Positions 44,198 through 50,878 of a stretch of 50,878 bases of DNA are shown here, one piece after another. Under the pieces are notes generated by a model. The model made no database searches and was not told where the DNA came from. It was given only the letters and a program-made list of their open reading frames with translations. How positions within the stretch are numbered: position 1 is the stretch's first letter; each line of letters starts with the position of its first letter. The DNA is from Polaromonas sp. (GTDB taxonomy: Bacteria; Pseudomonadota; Gammaproteobacteria; Burkholderiales; Burkholderiaceae_C), in assembly GCF_030689685.1 (NCBI RefSeq), contig NZ_JAUYEY010000005.1, positions 1 through 50,878 on the forward strand, written 5' to 3'. Made by a program: the position numbers and the translations under genes.

Positions 44198-47100
44198 TTG
44201 CCGCCTTTGCCCGTGTCCGCCCCCTTGCAGATTGATTTTCCCGAGTCCTTGCCCGTCTCGAGCAAACGAGCGGAGATCACCGCTGCCATGCAGGCGCACC
44301 AGGTGCTCATCGTCTGTGGTGAAACCGGTTCCGGCAAAACCACGCAACTGCCCAAAATCGCGCTGGCCATGGGCCGGGGCAAGCTCAACTACCCGGCGGG
44401 CCAGGGCAAACTGATAGGCCACACCCAGCCGCGCCGGATTGCCGCCTCCAGCGTTGCCAAGCGGATTGCGGAGGAGCTGAAAACACCGCTGGGCGACGTG
44501 GTCGGCTACAAGGTGCGTTTCCAGGACCGGCTGAGCCGCGACGCCTCGGTCAAGCTGATGACCGACGGCATTTTGCTGGCCGAGACGCAGACCGATCCGC
44601 AGCTCTTGGCCTACGACACCATCATCATCGACGAGGCGCACGAGCGCAGCCTGAACATCGACTTCCTGCTCGGCTACCTGCGCCAGTTGCTGCCGCGCCG
44701 GCCCGACCTCAAAGTCGTGATCACCTCGGCGACGATTGATGCGCAGCGGTTTGCGGACTATTTTGCCTCGGCCGCCCCGGCGCCGGGCCGCCCCAAGCCG
44801 GCCGACGCCCACTCGGGGGGGCCAAGGATTCCGGCGCCGGTGATCATGGTGTCCGGCCGCATGTTTCCGGTCGAGCAGCGTTACCGCCCGTATGAAGAGT
44901 CGCGTGATTACGACCTCAACGACGCGATTGCCGACGGCGTGGACGAACTCTGGCGCAACCCGCACAGCGCCGGTGACATCCTGATCTTTTTGCCCGGCGA
45001 GCGTGAAATCCGCGAGGCGGCAGACCACCTGCGCAAACACCTGGCGCACCAGCCACTGTTTCGCAACGCTGAGGTGCTGCCGCTGTTTGCGCGCCTGTCC
45101 CAGGCCGAACAGGACCGCATTTTTGACGGCCACACCGGCCGGCGCATCGTGCTGGCCACCAACGTGGCCGAAACCTCGCTGACGGTGCCGGGCATTCGTT
45201 ATGTGATTGATGCGGGGACGGCGCGCGTCAAGCGTTACAGCTTCAGGAACAAAGTCGAACAGTTGATGGTCGAGCCGGTGTCGCAGGCAGCCGCCAACCA
45301 GCGCGCCGGCCGCTGCGGGCGCGTCGCCGACGGCATTTGCATCCGCCTGTACGACGAGCCCGATTTTTTGGGCCGGCCGCGTTTTACCGACCCGGAAATT
45401 CTGCGCAGCTCACTGGCTGCGGTGATTCTGCGCATGAAGGCGCTGCACCTGGGCACCATCGAAAGCTTTGCTTTCATCGAGCCGCCCCAGGGCCGGGCGA
45501 TTGCCGACGGCTACCAGTTGCTGGCCGAACTGGGCGCGGTGGACGACGACAACGAACTCACGCCGGTGGGCCGCAGCCTGGCCAAGCTGCCACTGGACCC
45601 GCGTGTGGGCCGCATGATTCTGGAGGCCAGGGACCGGCAGGCACTGGACGAGGTGCTGGTGATTGCCAGCGCGCTCAGCGTGCAGGATGTGCGCGACCGG
45701 CCCATGGACAAACAGGCGCAGGCGGACCAGGCGCATGCCAAGTTTGACGATGAGAAAAGCGAGTTCAGCGGCTACCTGAAGCTGTGGAAATGGCTGAGTG
45801 ATGTGCGGGGCGGCCGGCCCTCACCCCAACCCTCTCTTGGGGTGAGAGGGGGCCAATCCCCGTCTCTACTCCCTCTCCCTCTGGGAGAGGGCAGGGGTGA
45901 GGGCTCTGCGGCCCACAAAATTTCCAACCGCCAGTACGAAAACCTCTTGAGGGAAAACTACATCAACATCCGCCGGGTGCGCGAATGGCGCGACATTCAC
46001 TCGCAGTTGCACAGCGTGGTGGGTGAACAGAAATGGGTCCTGAATAACAAGCCGGCCAGTTACGAGCAACTGCATTTGTCCATGCTGTGCGGCCTGCTGG
46101 GCAACCTCGGCATCAAGAATGAAGAAGAGGACTGGTACCTGGGCGCGCGCGGCATCAAGTTCTACCGGCACCCGGGCGCCAAACTCAGCAAAAAACCGGG
46201 ACGCTGGATCGTGACGGCAGAGCTGGTGGAAACCACGCGCCTGTTCGGCCGCGGCATCGCCAACATCGAGCCGCAGTGGGTCGAGCAGGTCGCCGGCCAT
46301 TTGCTGAAAAAGCAGTTGCTCGATCCACATTGGGAGAAGAAGGCGGCTCAGGTGACTGCACTGGAGCGCGCCACGCTGTATGGCTTGGTCATCTACAACG
46401 GCCGGCGCGTCAATTTTGGCCGCGTCGATCCGGTGACGGCGCGCGAGATATTCATCCGCGAAGCGCTGGTGGCCGGCAACTGGGATACCAAACTGCCGTT
46501 TCTGCAGGCCAACCTCAGGCTGATCCAGCAGGTGCAGGACCTGGAGCATAAGGCGAGGCGTCAGGACGTGCTGGTGGATGAAGAGCTGATCTACGCCTTT
46601 TATGACCAGCAGTTGCCGGCCGACATCTGCACCGGCGCCGGCTGCGAGCATTGGTATAAAGACGAGGTCAAAAAGCAGCCCAAGCTGTTGTTGCTCACGC
46701 GCGAGGAACTGATGCGGCACGAAGCGGCGGGCATCACGACGCAGGCCTTTCCAAAAACCCTGAGGCTGGGGGGCGTCGATTGTCTGGCGACCTATCTGCA
46801 CCAACCGGGCGATGCGAAAGACGGCGTGACGGTGGAGGTGCCGCTGTTTGCCCTGAACCAGGTTAACGAGGAGCGCTGCGAGTGGCTGGTGCCCGGCATG
46901 CTCAAGGACAAGATCCAGGCACTGATCAAGACCCTGCACCAGCGGCCGCGCTCGCGCCTGGTGCCGCTGCCGGAGACAGCCGAGCGCATGGCGGCCGAGC
47001 TGCTGCAGCCGGAAAAGTTTGGCGCAAATTCGCTGACCGATGCGGTGCTCAAGCTGGTGCGCGACGCGACCTCGCTGGACATCAAGCGCAACGACATGAA

Positions 47101-48259
47101 GCTGGAGATGCTGCCGCCGCATCTGTTCATGAACTTCCGTGTGGTCGACGAACATGGCCGCCAGCTCGGCACCGGCCGCAACCTGGGCGCGCTCAAGGGC
47201 GAACTCGGTTCACAGGCGCGCGGGGCGTTTCAGGCGCTGGCGGGGCTCAAAACTCGGCCGGCACCCGAATCTGCACAGGATTCAGAGTCAAATCGACCTC
47301 CAGCCCATAGCGGGCGGGCGCAAGCAGCTCCTGAAAACATAGCAAACCAGAAACCCCAGCCGGCTCGCACACCCGAGCGCTACACCAGCTGGAGCTTTGG
47401 CGAGCTGCCGGAACTGATGGAAATCAGCAAGGGCAAACAGACCCTGATCGGGTTCCCGGCACTGATCGACCTCGGTGGTGAAGGTGGCGGGGCCGTGACC
47501 ATCGAGGTCTTCGACGAGCCCGACGTGGCGGCCGCCAAACACCGCGCCGGCCTGCGCCGCCTGTTTTCGCTGCAGATGAAAGAAGCGCTGAAGTACCTCG
47601 AGAAAAACCTGCCAGACCTGCAGAAAATGGCCACGGCCTACATGCAGGTCGGCCGCGCCGCCGACAACTCGGGTGGCGGCACGCTGGAAGAGTTGCGCGA
47701 GCAGATCATCGAGGTGGCGCTGGACCGCGCCTTCCTGCAGGAGCCGCTGCCGACCCACGAAGCCGACTTCAAAAAGCGCATTGACGACGGGCGAGGACGC
47801 TTGACCCTAATCGCCAGCGAGGTCGCGCGCTTGGCCGCCGCCATCCTGACCGAGTTTGCGGCGGCCCAGCGCAAGATCAAGGACACAAAAAACGCTGCCG
47901 AAGCCTCTCTGGATGCCGCCCAGCAATTGCAGCGTTTGGTGCCCAAGCGTTTCCTGACGGCCACGCCGTATGCGCAACTGCAGCACTTTCCGCGTTACCT
48001 CAAGGCGATCACGCTGAGGCTGGAGAAGTGGCGGGCCGACCCGGCCCGCGACGCGGCGCGCCTGGCCGAGCTGCGGCCGCAGGAGCAGCGCTACTGGCGA
48101 CTGGTGGCCGAGCGCAAGGGCGCGCTTGACACGCGTCTGCAGGAGCTGCGCTGGCTGATCGAGGAGCTGCGCGTGAGCTTTTTTGCGCAGGAGCTGCGCA
48201 CGCCTCAACCGGTCAGCATCAAGCGGCTGGACAAGGCCTGGCTGCAACTGGTGAACTGA
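44198..48259 (+). CDS. hrpA: ATP-dependent RNA helicase HrpA, with three in-frame repeat insertions
   Basis: HrpA is a DEAH-box helicase that rescues stalled ribosomes. The 1353-residue protein has G-E-T-G-S-G-K-T-T-Q-L-P (about 46), the D-E-A-H box and S-A-T motif, N-V-A-E-T-S-L-T and Q-R-A-G-R-C-G-R, then the long DUF3418-type C-terminus. The start is TTG with AGGAAG 8 nt upstream. Extra segments from three repeat types sit at about residues 195-213 (P-G-R-P-K-P-A-D-A-H-S-G-G-P), 540-569 (P-S-P-Q-P-S-L-G-V-R-G-G) and 1031-1049 (S-N-R-P-P-A-H-S-G-R-A-Q), each between conserved helicase blocks. E. coli HrpA, which lacks them, has 1300 residues. Confidence 0.94.
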   Translation: MPPLPVSAPLQIDFPESLPVSSKRAEITAAMQAHQVLIVCGETGSGKTTQLPKIALAMGRGKLNYPAGQGKLIGHTQPRRIAASSVAKRIAEELKTPLGDVVGYKVRFQDRLSRDASVKLMTDGILLAETQTDPQLLAYDTIIIDEAHERSLNIDFLLGYLRQLLPRRPDLKVVITSATIDAQRFADYFASAAPAPGRPKPADAHSGGPRIPAPVIMVSGRMFPVEQRYRPYEESRDYDLNDAIADGVDELWRNPHSAGDILIFLPGEREIREAADHLRKHLAHQPLFRNAEVLPLFARLSQAEQDRIFDGHTGRRIVLATNVAETSLTVPGIRYVIDAGTARVKRYSFRNKVEQLMVEPVSQAAANQRAGRCGRVADGICIRLYDEPDFLGRPRFTDPEILRSSLAAVILRMKALHLGTIESFAFIEPPQGRAIADGYQLLAELGAVDDDNELTPVGRSLAKLPLDPRVGRMILEARDRQALDEVLVIASALSVQDVRDRPMDKQAQADQAHAKFDDEKSEFSGYLKLWKWLSDVRGGRPSPQPSLGVRGGQSPSLLPLPLGEGRGEGSAAHKISNRQYENLLRENYINIRRVREWRDIHSQLHSVVGEQKWVLNNKPASYEQLHLSMLCGLLGNLGIKNEEEDWYLGARGIKFYRHPGAKLSKKPGRWIVTAELVETTRLFGRGIANIEPQWVEQVAGHLLKKQLLDPHWEKKAAQVTALERATLYGLVIYNGRRVNFGRVDPVTAREIFIREALVAGNWDTKLPFLQANLRLIQQVQDLEHKARRQDVLVDEELIYAFYDQQLPADICTGAGCEHWYKDEVKKQPKLLLLTREELMRHEAAGITTQAFPKTLRLGGVDCLATYLHQPGDAKDGVTVEVPLFALNQVNEERCEWLVPGMLKDKIQALIKTLHQRPRSRLVPLPETAERMAAELLQPEKFGANSLTDAVLKLVRDATSLDIKRNDMKLEMLPPHLFMNFRVVDEHGRQLGTGRNLGALKGELGSQARGAFQALAGLKTRPAPESAQDSESNRPPAHSGRAQAAPENIANQKPQPARTPERYTSWSFGELPELMEISKGKQTLIGFPALIDLGGEGGGAVTIEVFDEPDVAAAKHRAGLRRLFSLQMKEALKYLEKNLPDLQKMATAYMQVGRAADNSGGGTLEELREQIIEVALDRAFLQEPLPTHEADFKKRIDDGRGRLTLIASEVARLAAAILTEFAAAQRKIKDTKNAAEASLDAAQQLQRLVPKRFLTATPYAQLQHFPRYLKAITLRLEKWRADPARDAARLAELRPQEQRYWRLVAERKGALDTRLQELRWLIEELRVSFFAQELRTPQPVSIKRLDKAWLQLVN
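44776..44838 (-). repeat. GC-rich Comamonadaceae repeat fragment inside hrpA, in frame
   Basis: GGCCGCCCCAAGCCGGCCGA followed by CGCCCACTCGGGGGGGCC is the inverse of the element at 18811-18900 (there CTTGGGGCGGCCC). It encodes P-G-R-P-K-P-A-D-A-H-S-G-G-P between the strand ending Y-F-A-S and V-S-G-R-M-F-P-V-E, where E. coli HrpA has only a few residues. Confidence 0.7.
45817..45904. repeat. Palindromic CCCTCACCCC repeat inside hrpA, in frame
   Basis: An 88-bp element with inverted ends, GCCCTCACCCC...AACCCTCTC and GAGAGGG...AGGGGTGAGGGC, with a second CCCTCTCCCTCTGGGAGAGGG hairpin inside. It is open in the hrpA frame and gives a Pro/Gly/Leu-rich insert of about 30 residues. A short relative lies at 23153-23193. 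Confidence 0.85.
47288..47344 (+). repeat. Dispersed ~55-bp repeat, copy 8 (inside hrpA, in frame)
   Basis: TCAAATCGACCTCCAGCCCA is followed by GCGGGCGGGCGCAAGCAGCT and CCTGAAAACATAGCA. In the hrpA frame it encodes S-N-R-P-P-A-H-S-G-R-A-Q-A-A-P-E-N-I-A, almost identical to the rluB copy. It lies in a linker after A-G-L-K-T-R-P. Confidence 0.9.
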
Positions 48260-48287
48260 TCTTCGCCATCAACCGCTTTCAAGCACC

Positions 48288-50282
48288 ATGAAGCCCGCGC
48301 CCGTGAACCCTGCTGCTGCCAGCGACACCGCCTCCCGACTGGCCCAGGCCCTGGGCTTGCATCAGGAGGGCAAGCTGGCCGAAGCGGCTGCCGGTTACAG
48401 CGAGGTGCTGGCGTCAAACCCGGCACAGGCTGACGCCTTGCACCTGCTCGGCGTCATTGAGCTGCAGACCAACAAACCGGTCCAGGCGATGGACTGGATC
48501 AACCGGGCCATCGCCTCCGACGGCCGCCACCCGGTTTTCCACAACAACCTCGGTATTGCGCTCGAAAGTATGAACAGGCTGGAGGACGCTGCGGCGAGTT
48601 ACGGGCAGGCGCTGACGCTGAATGCAGCGTTTGCAGAGGCCCACTACAACCGGGGCAATGTACTGGACAAGCTGATCCAGCCGCTGGCCGCGCTGGCCAG
48701 CCTCGATGTGGCTATTCAATGCCGCCCGGTCTATGTCGAGGCCCATTTCGCGCGGGGCAGCGTGCTGCGAAAGCTTGGACAGGGCGAGGCGGCGGTCGAG
48801 AGTTACGGCCGCGCGCTTGCGATCAAACCAGACTATGCCGAAGCCTATTTCAACCGTGCCATAGCCTTGCGCTCACTGAACCGCACGCAGGACGCCGTGG
48901 ACGACTATCGCCGCGCGATCCAGTTCAGGCCGGATTTCCCGACGGCTTACAACAACTGCGGCAACGCGTTGAAAAAACTGGCGCAGTTTCCCGCCGCGCT
49001 GGAAGCCTTTGACCAGGCCATCCGGCTTGATCCGTCCTTTGCCGACGCCTACAACAACCGTGGCAACGTGCTGCGGGCGCTGAAGAACATCCCGGCCGCC
49101 ATTGAAAGTTTCAGGAAGGTGATTGGGCTCGATCCTGCCTATCCCGAGGCGTACAACAATCTGGGCAATGCGCTGATGGAGCAACGCAAGGTCCAGCAGG
49201 CGATTGACAACTACGACCAGGCCATTGCGCTGAAGGCCGACTACGCCAAGCCGTACAGCAACCGTGGCAATGCGCTGCGCGACATCGGACGTCTGGACGC
49301 GGCGATGGCCCGCTACGAGCAGGCCCTGGCGCTGAAGCCCGACTATGCCGACGCGCAGTGGAACCACAGCCTGTGCCTGCTGTTGGCCGGCGACTTTGTC
49401 CAGGGCTGGAAAAAATACGAATGGCGCTGGCAAAACGCGGTGCTCCAGAGGGCAGCACGTGGCTTCACGCAGCCGCTGTGGCTGGGTGAACAGCCGCTGG
49501 CCGGCAAGACCATCCTGCTGCATGCGGAACAGGGGCTGGGCGATACCCTGCAGTTTTGCCGCTATGTGCCGCTGGTGCGTGACTTGGGGGCTCGTGTCAT
49601 CCTTGAGGTGCAGGCGCCGCTTCAGCATTTGCTGGCCGGGCTGGACGGCGCGGCCAGTGTGGTGGTGAAAGGGCGGCCCCTGCCGGCGTTTGATCTTCAT
49701 TGCCCCCTGCTCAGCCTGCCGCTGGCTTTTGGTACCGTGCCGGACGATGTTCCTGCCGGTATGCCCTACCTGGCCGCGTCACCCGCCAAAAAAGAGCAAT
49801 GGCAGCGCCGCCTGGGGTCACCGGTGGGGATGCGCGTCGGCCTGGTCTGGAGCGGCAATGCCGACCATACCAACGACCGCAACCGCAGCATTTCACTGGC
49901 TGAGCTGGTCGGGCACGTGCCGGCAGGCGTGGAGTACATCAGCCTGCAGAAAGAGGTTCGCGTTGAAGACAGCGCCACCCTGGCAGCCAACCCGCAGATT
50001 CGCTGCTTCGATCAGGAGATCGAGGACTTCACCGACACGGCGGCGCTGTGCGAGCTGGTGGACGTGGTGATCAGCGTGGACACCAGCGTGGCGCATCTGG
50101 CCGGCGCTCTGGGCCGCCCGGTCTGGATCGCCTTGCCCTTCAATCCCGACTGGCGCTGGATGCTGGAGCGGGACGACAGCCCGTGGTACCCGTCTGCCAG
50201 ACTTTACAGACAACAGACCGCCGGCGACTGGCACGGTGTGGCGCGTCGCATCGCGGCCGACCTGGCAGCGCGTCTGCGTTGA
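48288..50282 (+). CDS. TPR-repeat protein with C-terminal glycosyltransferase domain
   Basis: The 664-residue protein has about ten 34-residue TPR units (residues about 15-375), many with the pattern A-x-x-N-x-G-N-x-L and A-I-x-L-x-P-x-x-A-x-A-Y. The C-terminal 250 residues look like a GT-B glycosyltransferase of the heptosyltransferase/O-GlcNAc-like group: H-A-E-Q-G-L-G-D-T-L-Q-F-C-R-Y, G-L-V-W-S-G-N, N-D-R-N-R-S-I-S-L and V-D-T-S-V-A-H-L-A-G-A-L-G. In related proteins this pairing is used for protein or flagellin glycosylation, but the acceptor here is unknown. A terminator follows. Confidence 0.88.
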   Translation: MKPAPVNPAAASDTASRLAQALGLHQEGKLAEAAAGYSEVLASNPAQADALHLLGVIELQTNKPVQAMDWINRAIASDGRHPVFHNNLGIALESMNRLEDAAASYGQALTLNAAFAEAHYNRGNVLDKLIQPLAALASLDVAIQCRPVYVEAHFARGSVLRKLGQGEAAVESYGRALAIKPDYAEAYFNRAIALRSLNRTQDAVDDYRRAIQFRPDFPTAYNNCGNALKKLAQFPAALEAFDQAIRLDPSFADAYNNRGNVLRALKNIPAAIESFRKVIGLDPAYPEAYNNLGNALMEQRKVQQAIDNYDQAIALKADYAKPYSNRGNALRDIGRLDAAMARYEQALALKPDYADAQWNHSLCLLLAGDFVQGWKKYEWRWQNAVLQRAARGFTQPLWLGEQPLAGKTILLHAEQGLGDTLQFCRYVPLVRDLGARVILEVQAPLQHLLAGLDGAASVVVKGRPLPAFDLHCPLLSLPLAFGTVPDDVPAGMPYLAASPAKKEQWQRRLGSPVGMRVGLVWSGNADHTNDRNRSISLAELVGHVPAGVEYISLQKEVRVEDSATLAANPQIRCFDQEIEDFTDTAALCELVDVVISVDTSVAHLAGALGRPVWIALPFNPDWRWMLERDDSPWYPSARLYRQQTAGDWHGVARRIAADLAARLR

Positions 50283-50298
50283 TTGCAGTCTGACAGGC

Positions 50299-50334
50299 AA
50301 AAAAAACCAGGCACAGCGGCCGGGTCTTTTTTTT
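50299..50334. terminator. Symmetric bidirectional intrinsic terminator
   Basis: Eight A, then ACCAGGC-ACAGCG-GCCGGGT (one mismatch), then C and eight T. It can end the TPR-glycosyltransferase on the plus strand and the small DUF3309 gene on the minus strand, which stops 23 bp away. Confidence 0.85.
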
Positions 50335-50356
50335 GCAATGAAGCAGATCCTCTGTT

Positions 50357-50515
50357 TTAGATTCTGCCCATCAGCAGAAGCACGATCAGAATGATCACGA
50401 CCAGACCGAGACCACCGCTTGGGCCGTAACCCCAGCTACGGCTATGGCCCCAGGTAGGCAATGCGCCGACCAGAATCAGGATGAGGACGATGAGCAGGAT
50501 AAGCGAAATCGACAT
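50357..50515 (-). CDS. DUF3309-type small membrane protein
   Basis: A 52-residue protein with two hydrophobic stretches (S-L-I-L-L-I-V-L-I-L-I-L-V-G-A-L-P and L-V-V-I-I-L-I-V-L-L-L-M-G) joined by W-G-H-S-R-S-W-G-Y-G-P-S-G-G, the layout of DUF3309. The function is unknown; members are often induced under stress. AAGGAG stands 6 nt before the ATG on the minus strand. Confidence 0.88.
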   Translation of the reverse strand: MSISLILLIVLILILVGALPTWGHSRSWGYGPSGGLGLVVIILIVLLLMGRI

Positions 50516-50681
50516 GAGGAACTCCTTGTTTTGTGTGTAGTGATTCTTGCCCGCCGATGTGTTTACACCGGCAGGAAGGCACGCTGCCAGATCGTCAGGG
50601 AGTTCCTACAGTTGGGGGCAGGAAGTAGCCCATGCGCGCACCGGCGACAGGCAAACACGCCGGACTGCTTCAGAAATATGA

Positions 50682-50739
50682 ACTAAAAAGGCCACCAGCC
50701 CATAGCAGATATGGTCGATCAGCTATTAATTTCATAGCG
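50682..50739 (+). repeat. Dispersed ~55-bp repeat, copy 9 (intergenic)
   Basis: ACTAAAAAGGCCACCAGCCC, then a diverged middle (ATAGCAGATATGGTCG) and ATCAGCTATTAATTTCATAG. It ends 1 bp from the stop codon of the partial minus-strand gene, so it would form the beginning of that gene's 3' untranslated region. The family frame reads K-R-P-P-A-H-S-R-Y-G-R-S-A-I-N-F-I-A without a stop. Confidence 0.85.
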
Positions 50740-50740
50740 A

Positions 50741-50878
50741 CTAGGAGTCTGGGCGGCAGAAGGCGTCGAAGCGAAAAGTGGCCCCGGCGAGGACAGTTTT
50801 TGCCGGGTTTGCAGCCTCATAGCCGTAGCTATGGGGCAAAAAGCCGGTGAAAAATGGACCGTCGCGGCCGCTTTGCAG
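50741..50878 (-). CDS. Partial gene, C-terminal 45 residues, family unknown
   Basis: Read from the window edge on the minus strand, an open frame gives R-D-G-P-F-F-T-G-F-L-P-H-S-Y-G-Y, then K-T-V-L-A-G-A-T-F-R-F-D-A-F-C before TAG. Its composition looks like real protein, and it ends beside a repeat, as several genes here do. I do not recognise the family. Confidence 0.5.
   Translation of the reverse strand: MQSGRDGPFFTGFLPHSYGYEAANPAKTVLAGATFRFDAFCRPDS

Noticed and set aside
50444..50686. An 80-codon plus-strand frame opposite the DUF3309 gene
   Set aside because: It is antisense to a recognisable small protein with a good ribosome site, and its composition is typical of a shadow frame.
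50632..50850. A plus-strand frame covering repeat copy 9
   Set aside because: It exists because the repeat is stop-free in this frame. The flanks are antisense to the partial minus-strand gene and show no protein-like pattern.

Overview
The window is a GC-rich chromosomal segment of a Burkholderiales bacterium, most likely a member of the Comamonadaceae (Rhodoferax/Polaromonas-like). This rests on gene order (sucA-sucB-lpd-zapE; rlmN-pilF-rodZ-ispG-hisS-yfgM-bamB-der-hfq-hflX-hflK-hflC-hisZ-purA), on the protein sequences, and on the small dispersed repeats. No species call is possible from the sequence alone. Nearly all the DNA is coding. I see no tRNA, rRNA or CRISPR array.

Region by region. 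1-140 is the right end of an IS3-family element. 326-3223 is a sulfur-oxidation (sox) cluster: soxY, soxZ, soxA and soxX look intact, but soxB is a pseudogene with a one-base frameshift and a large internal deletion. 3461-9118 encodes the 2-oxoglutarate dehydrogenase complex (sucA, sucB, lpd), followed by zapE and a small secreted coiled-coil protein. 10884-18272 carries a PP2C phosphatase, a YdcH-like protein coupled to a DinG/YoaA helicase, bamD, rluD, scpB and rluB. 18385-34737 is a long plus-strand housekeeping array: ndk, rlmN, pilF, rodZ, ispG, hisS, yfgM, bamB, der, hfq, hflX, hflK, hflC, a DUF2065 protein, hisZ and purA. 34821-37050 holds a phosphoribosyltransferase, a MetC-like lyase and a small Lys-rich protein. 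37224-39704 holds mnmH, a TesA-like esterase and a divergent YbbA-like ATPase. 39930-44123 holds a DsbA/FrnE-like protein, a DUF1272 remnant, a GNAT acetyltransferase, argA and a membrane protein with a degenerate GGDEF domain. 44198-50282 holds hrpA and a TPR-glycosyltransferase. The end carries a bidirectional terminator, a DUF3309 mini-protein and an unidentified partial gene.

The most unusual signal is a dispersed element of about 55 bp found nine times, with two potential hairpins (GCCC...GGGC and GCTAT...ATAGC). Five copies are intergenic. Four lie inside coding sequence without breaking it: in the sucB linker, the rluB N-terminal extension, the bamB lipoprotein signal peptide and an hrpA loop. 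The rluB, bamB and hrpA copies share orientation and reading frame, so they give related peptides; in bamB the element supplies the hydrophobic core of the signal peptide. hrpA also carries two other repeat types in frame. The window therefore shows several repeat families being turned into protein sequence, beside a sox locus that is being lost.
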